Source of the DNA: Oscillospiraceae bacterium
Lineage (GTDB): Bacteria > Bacillota > Clostridia > Oscillospirales > Ruminococcaceae
NCBI GenBank assembly: GCA_018110855.1
Contig: JAGBFZ010000302.1
Location: 1 to 11,569, forward strand
Length of the DNA: 11,569 bases
Direction: 5' to 3'
Under the pieces are notes generated by a model. The model ran no database searches, was not told the origin of the DNA, and saw only the letters and a program-made list of their open reading frames with translations. Of this stretch, positions 1-3,604 are shown piece after piece. The stretch's first letter is position 1. Each line of letters opens with the position of its first letter. Position numbers and translations under genes: made by a program.

Positions 1-122
1 GTGTGATTGGTAATGCTCATTACCTCCTCCACCATTTTCGCCGCTTCCGGATATGTCCTCAGCTGTGCGAACTCAATAGGGCTTTCCTTCGGTGCACGCT
101 TGACCTTGAATTTTTCGTCCAT
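1..122 (-). CDS. Unknown protein, N-terminal 40 residues only (runs off left edge)
   Basis: An ATG at 122-120 opens a frame that stays open to the window edge, giving 40 residues beginning MDEKFKVKRAPKESPIEF. A perfect AAGGAGG ribosome binding site (complement of 130-136) lies 7 nt upstream, so the start is well supported. The visible part is charged and soluble, with no signal peptide or membrane segment. I do not recognise the family. It points away from the repressor region and is probably part of the leftward early operon of the element, or starts a new leftward unit: a minus-strand TATAAT (178-173) lies upstream but has no good -35. Its ribosome binding site overlaps the -35 of the plus-strand promoter at 135-164, so the two units are tightly back to back. 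Confidence 0.75.
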   Translation of the reverse strand, partial: MDEKFKVKRAPKESPIEFAQLRTYPEAAKMVEEVMSITNH

Positions 123-134
123 TCTCTCGCCTCC

Positions 135-164
135 TTGACATTTTCACTCCCAACGTTGTATAAT
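135..164 (+). promoter_or_regulatory. Sigma-A-type promoter of the 200-553 gene
   Basis: TTGACA (135-140) and TATAAT (159-164) are both perfect hexamers separated by 18 nt. Transcription would start near 171, giving a leader of about 30 nt that holds the AAGGGAGG ribosome binding site. The gene therefore has its own promoter, independent of the surrounding minus-strand genes. Confidence 0.8.
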
Positions 165-199
165 TGTGGTAAATTATAGCGAAGGGAGGTTTGTGCATT

Positions 200-553
200 A
201 TGGAATTGTTACCAAAAACCACTTACGAAATTTTAAAATCCTTACAGAAAAACGATTTGTTAAAGGAAACTATAATTAACAAATATGGAGAATCCACAGA
301 AACTCGATTGGGCGATCTAATTGATAAAAAGTACATTAGGTTATCTTCTCAAAAAAATCCGTGGGGCAAGTTAGAAGAGCCTGCAAAATATTCGATTACC
401 GAAAGCGGCTTATCCTATCTTGAGGATTATAAGGATTTTGTAAATACCGAAAAGTGGAGTGCGCTGAAAAATAGCGTTATTGTCCCTATTCTTGTTTCAG
501 TAATATCCAGTCTGTTAATAAACGGAATATCACTGTTGTTACAGATGACGTGA
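200..553 (+). CDS. Winged-helix-like protein with C-terminal membrane tail (moron-like)
   Basis: The product is 117 aa. The ATG at 200 is preferred over the in-frame TTG at 191 because GGGAGG (184-189) ends 10 nt upstream of it. Residues about 5-77 are predominantly helical and end in a stretch (AKYSITESGLSYLEDY) typical of the wing and last helix of small winged-helix domains. Residues about 92-114 form one hydrophobic membrane segment opening with KNSVIVPI. This suggests a membrane-anchored protein with a DNA- or protein-binding head, but no specific family is recognised. It has its own consensus promoter and a rho-independent terminator and lies opposite to the leftward phage-type operon, the classic arrangement of a moron. 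Its last 68 bp overlap the convergent gene 486-656, whose product carries a very similar membrane tail. Confidence 0.75.
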   Translation: MELLPKTTYEILKSLQKNDLLKETIINKYGESTETRLGDLIDKKYIRLSSQKNPWGKLEEPAKYSITESGLSYLEDYKDFVNTEKWSALKNSVIVPILVSVISSLLINGISLLLQMT

Positions 554-656
554 TGATTGGTATAATTACCGCATTTTTGTATTTAATCCAGAATGCTTTT
601 AACGTCATTCTCCGTGAGCAATGTCGGTTGCTTGCGGAGTATTTTTTTCTGTCCAT
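486..656 (-). CDS. Small single-pass membrane protein, convergent with 200-553
   Basis: The product is 56 aa from an ATG at 656-654. GGAGG (complement of 667-671) lies 10 nt upstream and starts just downstream of the 695-937 gene. The N-terminus is basic (MDRKKYSASNRHCSRR) and residues about 28-53 form one hydrophobic segment beginning KNAVIIPI and ending DWILLK. The same KN-x-V-I-x-P-I opening occurs in the convergent gene at 200-553. It would be the third gene of the leftward operon after 951-1178 and 695-937. A plus-strand terminator hairpin lies inside its 5' part, which is a reason for caution. The function is unknown; the size and topology resemble small phage membrane proteins. Confidence 0.5.
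   Translation of the reverse strand: MDRKKYSASNRHCSRRMTLKAFWIKYKNAVIIPIITSSVTTVIFRLLTDWILLKQE
610..650 (+). terminator. Rho-independent terminator of the 200-553 gene
   Basis: CTCCGTGAGCAA (610-621) and TTGCTTGCGGAG (628-639) form a 12-bp stem with two mismatches and a 6-nt loop, followed by TATTTTTTTCT (640-650). It lies 57 bp past the stop codon of the plus-strand gene. Confidence 0.75.
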
Positions 657-694
657 TCCTCTCTCACCTCCCACTGTTACGATTTTTACACAGA

Positions 695-937
695 TTACTG
701 TTTCGGCACACCGCAGGATATCTGCCCGACTGCTGCACCATACGCCCAGAAGAACTCACTTTCGGAAATATACTCAGATTTCTCCGTTCCCGAAGTTGTT
801 ATCTGTATCTTGCGGTATGCCTTGTAAGCCTTTTCGTAAAGAAATGTTTCCTTGCGGATATTCTCCTTAGGCTCAGCGTATGCGAAAATTATCTCGGTCA
901 TTTCCTTGCTGTCGGTTACGGTAATGAAGTCATACAA
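695..937 (-). CDS. Small hypothetical protein of the leftward phage-type operon
   Basis: The product is 80 aa, unrecognised. The open frame extends to a GTG at 946, but GAGGAGG (953-947) is then too close. A TTG at 937-935 sits 9 nt after the GGAGG and is the better start, giving a protein beginning MYDFITVTDSKEM. It is acidic and soluble, rich in Glu, Tyr and Lys, with no membrane segment and no cysteine cluster. The upstream HTH gene ends at 951, so its stop codon overlaps this ribosome binding site and the two are probably translated from one mRNA. The reading frame is clean and position and spacing support a real gene; the function cannot be inferred. Confidence 0.6.
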   Translation of the reverse strand: MYDFITVTDSKEMTEIIFAYAEPKENIRKETFLYEKAYKAYRKIQITTSGTEKSEYISESEFFWAYGAAVGQISCGVPKQ

Positions 938-950
938 TGATATCACCTCC

Positions 951-1178
951 TCACTTTCCGATTACCTTGTCCGCAATAGTATCGGGATTGATTTCCAAAG
1001 CCTTGCAAAGAGCAATAAACTCGTCACCTGATATTTTTCGTTTGCCGTTAAGAGCGGCACTAAGTTTGCTCTTATCCATATTAAGGCTTGGATTAATAGC
1101 ATTGATTTTATTTGCTACCCATACCTGTGTTCTTCCGCTATCATCAATAGCGGATTTAATAGCTTCATTTACACTCAA
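951..1178 (-). CDS. Small HTH (XRE/Cro-like) regulator, first gene of leftward operon
   Basis: The product is 75 aa. The frame is open to a TTG at 1205, but GGAGG ends 7 nt before the TTG at 1178-1176, giving MSVNEAIKSAIDDSG; that start also leaves a leader of about 40 nt from the predicted promoter. Residues about 15-70 form a compact helical domain of XRE/Cro type (TQVWVANKINAINPSL, then DKSKLSAALNGKRKISGDEF, with the recognition helix around SKLSAALNGKRK). It diverges from the CI-like gene at 1333 across three operators, the Cro position of a lambda-like switch. That it acts as the lytic-side repressor is inferred from position. It is the first gene after a near-perfect promoter that the operators cover. 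Confidence 0.8.
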   Translation of the reverse strand: MSVNEAIKSAIDDSGRTQVWVANKINAINPSLNMDKSKLSAALNGKRKISGDEFIALCKALEINPDTIADKVIGK

Positions 1179-1199
1179 GTTATCACCTCCAGATTTTAT

Positions 1200-1276
1200 A
1201 TTCAAGAAATTCTTGAATGATTATATTATATATCAGAAATTCTGATTTGTCAATACCTTTTTCAAGAAAATCTTGA
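1200..1276. promoter_or_regulatory. Three palindromic repressor operators at 30-bp spacing
   Basis: Three 15-bp palindromes occur: TCAAGAAATTCTTGA (1202-1216, extending to a perfect 19 bp at 1200-1218), ATCAGAAATTCTGAT (1232-1246) and TCAAGAAAATCTTGA (1262-1276). Their centres are 1209, 1239 and 1269, exactly 30 bp apart. The first and third differ by one base; the second shares the AGAAATTCT core with the first. Operator 1 covers the leftward start site, operator 2 sits between leftward -35 and -10, and operator 3 lies midway between the two divergent -35 boxes. An extra half-site (TCTTGA, 1283-1288) overlaps the rightward -35. Confidence 0.88.
1225..1253 (-). promoter_or_regulatory. Leftward (PR-like) promoter of the Cro-side operon
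   Basis: On the minus strand, TTGACA (1253-1248) and TATAAT (1230-1225) are both perfect hexamers with a 17-nt spacer. Transcription would start near 1218. Operator 2 sits exactly in the centre of the spacer and operator 1 covers the start site, so repressor binding would block this promoter. Confidence 0.9.
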
Positions 1277-1284
1277 TTTTTTTC

Positions 1285-1313
1285 TTGACATTTAAAAATT
1301 TGTGTGATATTAT
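1285..1313 (+). promoter_or_regulatory. Rightward (PRM-like) promoter of the CI-like gene
   Basis: TTGACA (1285-1290), a 17-nt spacer and TATTAT (1308-1313) with an extended -10 TG at 1305-1306. Transcription would start near 1320, leaving a leader of only about 13 nt that contains little more than the ribosome binding site. Confidence 0.82.
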
Positions 1314-1332
1314 ATAAACGAGGAGGGATATT

Positions 1333-1749
1333 ATGAGCTTAGGTGAACGAATAAGAAAAGCACGTGATTCCAAAGGATTAAAGCAGTCTGAATTGGCAGA
1401 ATTGATAGAAGTAAAATCAGCAGGAGTAATAAGCAATTGGGAAAAGGATATAAATAAACCCGATGCAGATAAAATTATCAAATTATGTGAGGTTCTTGGA
1501 ATATCTGCTTCATATTTACTTGATTATTATGGAAATTCAATAAGTGTTTCTATTGAGGAGCAAGAGCATATAAAAAAATACCGTTCTCTCGACCCATACG
1601 GTCAAAAGGCGGTAACATCTGTACTTGATATTGAATTTGAGCGTTGCCTTGAAGCAAGGCAGGACGAAAGTTTGAATAAAACCATCACCTGCGGAGAGCT
1701 TGAGGATAGGCAGAAGGCTGAAGCCGAAGCCAAAGACAGCGCAGGTTGA
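1333..1749 (+). CDS. CI-like XRE-family repressor without peptidase domain
   Basis: The product is 138 aa from an ATG 5 nt after GAGGAGGG. Residues about 5-65 are a canonical XRE/HTH_3 domain: LGERIRKARDSKGLKQSELA, then ISNWEKDINKPDADKIIKL and LGISASYLLDY. The C-terminal part (about 73-108, EEQEHIKKYRSLDPYGQKAV and following) is the short helical tail common in Firmicutes phage repressors. There is no S24 peptidase fold or Ala-Gly cleavage site, so RecA-stimulated self-cleavage is not expected. Its placement, divergent from the small HTH gene across three operators, makes it the likely lysogeny repressor. How it is inactivated on induction is not evident from its sequence; the nearby dinD and small XRE genes belong to the same region. 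Confidence 0.88.
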   Translation: MSLGERIRKARDSKGLKQSELAELIEVKSAGVISNWEKDINKPDADKIIKLCEVLGISASYLLDYYGNSISVSIEEQEHIKKYRSLDPYGQKAVTSVLDIEFERCLEARQDESLNKTITCGELEDRQKAEAEAKDSAG

Positions 1750-1918
1750 TCGTGGTGTCTTATAGAGTGAAAAAATAGAATATTCCAATTTGTTATAAAT
1801 CCCCCTTTTTAGGGGGATATGGTTTATAATGTAAAATAGGGTATATTTGCCCACAGAGACAAACAGAAACAGCCAAAATCAAGCACTTGCAAGCCTAAAG
1901 GTAAAATTACCCTATAAA
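1750..1918. other. Intergenic stretch with inverted repeats, no gene seen
   Basis: No coding region with a ribosome binding site is visible on either strand. A short strong hairpin, TCCCCC (1800-1805) with GGGGGA (1812-1817), has flanking TATAAA (1794-1799) and TTTATA (1823-1828) arms. It lies 50 bp after the CI-like stop and may end that transcript, though no T-run follows. A wider repeat pairs ATAGGGTA (about 1837-1844) with TACCCTAT (about 1907-1914). Confidence 0.45.
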
Positions 1919-1960
1919 AATAAAAAACGCCGTACAGCGCATTGTGGCGCGTTATACGGC
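1919..1960 (-). terminator. Rho-independent terminator of the XRE gene at 2005-2190
   Basis: On the minus strand, GCCGTATAACGCGC pairs imperfectly with GCGCTGTACGGC (stem 1960-1929), followed by GTTTTTTATTTTT. The outer six pairs (GCCGTA/TACGGC) and an inner GCGC block are complementary. It lies 45 bp after the stop of the minus-strand XRE gene. Confidence 0.7.
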
Positions 1961-1968
1961 GCAGCAAA

Positions 1969-1999
1969 ATGCCGCCTCCTCAAAATGAGGAAACGGCAT
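1969..1999 (-). other. Stem-loop just before the XRE-gene terminator
   Basis: ATGCCG (1969-1974) pairs with CGGCAT (1994-1999) and an inner TCCTC pairs with GAGGA around an AAAAT loop. It directly follows the XRE stop codon and precedes the terminator, so the mRNA would end in two tandem stem-loops. Confidence 0.6.
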
Positions 2000-2004
2000 A
2001 GCAG

Positions 2005-2190
2005 TTATTCATCATCAGCACAAAGCACATCAAGCGAAACATCAAGAGCCTTTGCAAGCTTTTTGGCATTGGAAACAAGGCAGTCCCCACGCTTTTCAAT
2101 ATCTTGAATTGTCCTGCGTGATATGCCCGTAAGCTCCACAAGCTGCGGAACGCTTATCTTCTTTGACATTCTGATTTCTTTTAGTTCCAT
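2005..2190 (-). CDS. Small XRE/HTH_3 transcriptional regulator
   Basis: The product is 61 aa from an ATG at 2190 with AAAGGGG about 10 nt upstream. The whole protein is one HTH_3 domain: KISVPQLVELTGISRRTIQDIEKRGDCL holds the two DNA-contacting helices, and NAKKLAKALDVSLDVLCADD is the conserved C-terminal pair of helices. It is the Cro-size form of the family. It lies downstream, on the same strand, of the small basic/hydrophobic peptide at 2361-2504. No separate consensus promoter is seen between them, so both may share the promoter at 2524-2552. Its ATG overlaps the stop codon of a possible 33-codon frame (2181-2282). A candidate target is the palindrome at 2529-2546 in the shared promoter; this is inference. 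Tandem terminator hairpins follow. Confidence 0.85.
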   Translation of the reverse strand: MELKEIRMSKKISVPQLVELTGISRRTIQDIEKRGDCLVSNAKKLAKALDVSLDVLCADDE

Positions 2191-2282
2191 TTCTTTTTAT
2201 CCCCTTTCAGCAGGATAATAACATAGATTGACAGAGCTGCACTGATACAAGACATAACGAGTGACATAATATCTATAATCAT
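2181..2282 (-). CDS. Possible 33-residue hydrophobic peptide upstream of XRE gene
   Basis: An ATG at 2282-2280 opens a 33-codon frame, MIIDIMSLVMSCISAALSIY followed by VIILLKGDKKKWN. One membrane segment (about 3-25) and a Lys-rich end resemble small holin-like or type I toxin-like peptides. Its TAA (2183-2181) overlaps the ATG of the XRE gene, and its last codons contain that gene's ribosome binding site, a coupling arrangement. Against it, no ribosome binding site precedes its own ATG. It is in the same frame as the 47-aa peptide gene, separated by a single TGA and 26 sense codons. It may be real, a degraded 3' part of a longer membrane protein, or chance. Confidence 0.3.
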   Translation of the reverse strand: MIIDIMSLVMSCISAALSIYVIILLKGDKKKWN

Positions 2283-2283
2283 A

Positions 2284-2313
2284 TTGACAAAGGCAAAGCA
2301 GTTGTGGTATAAT
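2284..2313 (+). promoter_or_regulatory. Strong promoter for an RNA antisense to the 2361-2504 gene
   Basis: TTGACA (2284-2289) and TATAAT (2308-2313) are perfect hexamers with an 18-nt spacer. The transcript would start near 2320 and run into the 3' end of the convergent small peptide gene. No plus-strand gene with a ribosome binding site follows, which points to a non-coding product. Confidence 0.78.
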
Positions 2314-2319
2314 TTTTTT

Positions 2320-2489
2320 GCAAGGGCTTCGGGAGATTTCTCTCCGTCAGCCCCGCCCGATCACTTGTCTGTTATCTCTATAATCTTATTGATTATATTG
2401 ATTACAGCGTTTATCAGATTAACCACAGCTGTTATAAGTAGGATTTGCTTGGTGCGCTCTTCTGACTTATTTCTGCGCTGTGGTTTTTT
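2320..2489 (+). ncRNA. Predicted antisense RNA (type I antitoxin candidate), about 170 nt
   Basis: The start follows from the promoter at 2284-2313. The 3' end follows from AACCACAGC (2421-2429) pairing perfectly with GCTGTGGTT (2477-2485), a nested ATAAGT (2434-2439) with ACTTAT (2465-2470), and a T-rich tail (2484-2489, then CTTTT). The 5' end forms a GC-rich stem-loop, GGGCT (about 2324-2328) with AGCCC (about 2350-2354). The RNA is complementary to nearly all of the 47-aa peptide mRNA except the ribosome binding site and first codons. Convergent layout and size are like txpA/RatA of Bacillus subtilis. Its existence is inferred from sequence signals only. Confidence 0.6.
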
Positions 2490-2504
2490 CTTTTGCTTTG
2501 CCAT
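2361..2504 (-). CDS. 47-aa basic/hydrophobic peptide, candidate type I toxin
   Basis: The ATG at 2504-2502 follows CAGGAGGTGAGGAA, a strong ribosome binding site with GGAGG 8-9 nt upstream, and a perfect promoter (2524-2552) precedes it. The 47 residues have a very basic N-terminus (MAKQKKKPQRRNKSEERTKQ), then one hydrophobic, Asn-rich helix (about 21-44, ILLITAVVNLINAVINIINK and following) and end in ITDK. This is the architecture of small membrane-acting peptides. A strong convergent promoter and a matching terminator make an antisense RNA over most of the gene, which supports a type I toxin. Alternatives are a small phage membrane protein, or the N-terminal part of a longer membrane protein ended by a TGA, since the frame stays open for 59 sense codons beyond it. 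No family name is assigned. Confidence 0.7.
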   Translation of the reverse strand: MAKQKKKPQRRNKSEERTKQILLITAVVNLINAVINIINKIIEITDK

Positions 2505-2526
2505 TTCCTCACCTCCTGATTATATT
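2498..2526 (+). promoter_or_regulatory. Possible dinD promoter, overlapping the divergent peptide promoter
   Basis: TTGCCA (2498-2503), a 17-nt spacer and TATATT (2521-2526) match the consensus at 5 of 6 positions each. Transcription would start near 2533 and give dinD a leader of about 130 nt including the hairpin at 2617-2647. No better plus-strand promoter is seen before dinD. Confidence 0.4.
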
Positions 2527-2552
2527 ATAGCACATTATAACGTGCTTGTCAA
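2524..2552 (-). promoter_or_regulatory. Promoter of the 47-aa peptide gene
   Basis: On the minus strand, TTGACA (2552-2547) and TATAAT (2529-2524) are perfect hexamers with a 17-nt spacer. Transcription would start near 2517, giving a very short leader before the GGAGG site. The spacer is filled by the palindrome at 2529-2546. Confidence 0.82.
2529..2546. promoter_or_regulatory. Palindrome between divergent promoters (candidate operator)
   Basis: AGCAC (2529-2533) and GTGCT (2542-2546) flank ATTATAAC, an 18-bp palindrome with one mismatched pair. It occupies the spacer of the leftward peptide promoter and the predicted start region of the rightward dinD promoter, so one bound protein could control both. 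The protein is unknown; the small XRE regulator at 2005-2190 is a candidate. Confidence 0.5.
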
Positions 2553-2616
2553 GTGTTTTTCGGAAAAAAGTTTTGAAAAATCAAGATTTTTTTCGGGAAA
2601 ATACCCGATAAAAAAA

Positions 2617-2647
2617 CTCCCTGTCCTGCGCCCTACAGAACGGGGAG
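2617..2647. repeat. Hairpin repeat, left copy (dinD leader)
   Basis: CTCCCTGT (2617-2624) pairs with ACGGGGAG (2640-2647), with one G-T pair, around a loop starting CCTGCGC. A copy follows dinD at 3486-3518, sharing GTCCTGCGC and ACAGAACGGGG. On the plus strand it ends just before the dinD ribosome binding site (GAGGAAGGA). On the minus strand it is followed by seven T (2616-2610), so it would also serve as a minus-strand terminator. Confidence 0.7.
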
Positions 2648-2663
2648 AGGAAGGAATGATAAA

Positions 2664-3482
2664 ATGCCAATTAACGAAAGCATATTTGAAAGCATAATGC
2701 ATATCTCAGATGACGGAGAAGAATATTGGCTTGCCCGAGAGCTTCAAGTCATTCTTGAATATGCCGAATGGAGAAATTTCAACAAGGTTATTGAAAAAGC
2801 TAAAATCGCCTGCAAAAACGCCGAAAACGGCGTAGAATTGCATTTTGTTGAAGTCAACAAAACATCACCTATGCCAAATGGCGGCAATAAAATTATGCAG
2901 GATTATCAGCTATCACGTTATGCCTGTTATCTGATAGTTCAGAACGGCGATCCGAACAAGGAGGTTATTGCACTCGGTCAGACATACTTTGCCGTAAAGA
3001 CAAGGCAACAGGAGCTGCTTGAAAACTACCCTGAACTAACTGAAAATCAAAAGAGAGTAGCTATTCGCAGCGAGATGATAGAGCATAACAAATCTCTTGC
3101 AGAGGCGGCGCAGAATGCTGGAGTAATAGAACCAAAAGATTATGCTATTTTTCAGAACAAAGGCTATCAAGGCTTATATGGTGGTCTTGGTATGAAAGAG
3201 ATACACGCACGTAAAAAACTTAAGAAAAGCCAAAAGATACTTGACCATATGGGAAGTACGGAACTTGCGGCTAATCTGTTTCGTGCAACACAGACTGACG
3301 AAAAGCTTAGACGTGAAAATGTGCAGGGAAAGCAAAATGCTAATAGAGTGCATTATGAAGTCGGTGCTAAGGTAAGAGAGACTATCAAAGAATTGGGCGG
3401 TACTATGCCCGAGGATTTGCCTACACCCGAAAAGAGCATAAAACAGGTTGAAAGAGAACTCGCAAAGCTCCCAAAGAAATAA
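2664..3482 (+). CDS. dinD: DNA damage-inducible protein D (DinD)
   Basis: The product is 272 aa, close to the E. coli DinD length. It aligns with DinD from memory through almost its whole length, including signature blocks LSRYACYLIVQNGDP, GQTYFAVKTRQQEL, NKGYQGLYGG, KKSQKILDHMGSTELAANLF, RATQTDEKLRREN, GGTMPEDLPTPEKSIKQVE. The N-terminal part (about 15-105) is a Bro-N-type domain. In E. coli DinD is an SOS-induced inhibitor of RecA acting on RecA filaments. In Firmicutes such genes are often on mobile elements, as here. The ATG at 2664 lies 8 nt after GAGGAAGGA; an ATG at 2656 is out of frame. I see no Gram-positive LexA box (GAAC-N4-GTTC) upstream. A TCAAGA half-site like those of the CI operators occurs at 2581-2586, which may or may not matter. 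A hairpin repeat flanks the gene on both sides. Confidence 0.96.
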   Translation: MPINESIFESIMHISDDGEEYWLARELQVILEYAEWRNFNKVIEKAKIACKNAENGVELHFVEVNKTSPMPNGGNKIMQDYQLSRYACYLIVQNGDPNKEVIALGQTYFAVKTRQQELLENYPELTENQKRVAIRSEMIEHNKSLAEAAQNAGVIEPKDYAIFQNKGYQGLYGGLGMKEIHARKKLKKSQKILDHMGSTELAANLFRATQTDEKLRRENVQGKQNANRVHYEVGAKVRETIKELGGTMPEDLPTPEKSIKQVERELAKLPKK

Positions 3483-3550
3483 AAATCCCCGTCCTGCGCT
3501 ACCAACACAGAACGGGGATAAAGGGGAAGATATGGAATCAACAATTGAAC
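3481..3550 (-). ncRNA. Predicted small minus-strand RNA between dinD and the integrase gene
   Basis: A strong minus-strand promoter (3557-3585) predicts a start near 3550. A terminator hairpin (stem TCCCCGT/ACGGGGA on the plus strand, 3486-3492 with 3512-3518) follows on the minus strand with TTTTT at 3485-3481, so the RNA would be about 70 nt. There is no open frame of note in it. It is antisense to the dinD 3' trailer. Because the same hairpin occurs in the dinD leader (2617-2647), the RNA is also complementary to that leader in blocks of 9 nt (GTCCTGCGC) and 11 nt (ACAGAACGGGG), which suggests base-pairing control of dinD; that is inference. Confidence 0.6.
3486..3518. repeat. Hairpin repeat, right copy (after dinD)
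   Basis: TCCCCGT (3486-3492) pairs perfectly with ACGGGGA (3512-3518). The loop and arms share GTCCTGCGC and ACAGAACGGGG with the copy at 2617-2647. It starts 3 nt after the dinD stop codon. A T-run exists only in the minus direction, so it terminates the minus-strand small RNA rather than dinD. Confidence 0.7.
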
Positions 3551-3556
3551 AGTAAT

Positions 3557-3585
3557 ATTATACCATATCCTCCCGAAAAAGTCAA
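3557..3585 (-). promoter_or_regulatory. Promoter of the small minus-strand RNA
   Basis: On the minus strand, TTGACT (3585-3580), a 17-nt spacer and TATAAT (3562-3557) preceded by TGG, an extended -10. No minus-strand gene with a ribosome binding site follows before the terminator at 3486-3518. It overlaps the leader of the integrase gene head-on. Confidence 0.75.
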
Positions 3586-3604
3586 GTAAAGGAGGAATAT
3601 AATT

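Noticed and set aside
593..940. Open plus-strand frame of 115 codons
   Set aside because: It has no ribosome binding site, lies opposite the better-supported minus genes 486-656 and 695-937, and starts within the terminator hairpin region. Its composition is typical of an antisense shadow.
1825..1830. TATAAT as a promoter for a small RNA at 1837-1915
   Set aside because: No -35 lies at a suitable distance (the C-tract of the hairpin occupies it) and no terminator follows on the plus strand, so a transcript is not supported.
2553..2663. LexA (SOS) box upstream of dinD
   Set aside because: No GAAC-N4-GTTC-type site is present. The CGGG/CCCG hairpin at about 2594-2608 does not fit, so SOS control via LexA is not supported here.
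2284..2697. Open plus-strand frame of 137 codons covering the antisense promoter and dinD leader
   Set aside because: It begins inside the promoter itself, has no ribosome binding site, crosses the antisense RNA terminator and overlaps the dinD start in another frame. The region is better explained by the minus-strand peptide gene.
3532..3555. A 7-codon plus-strand frame (MESTIEQ) with a possible ribosome binding site after the right hairpin repeat
   Set aside because: It is too short to call a gene, has no obvious regulatory codon run and lies opposite the small RNA. It may be a remnant of a gene that once followed this leader.
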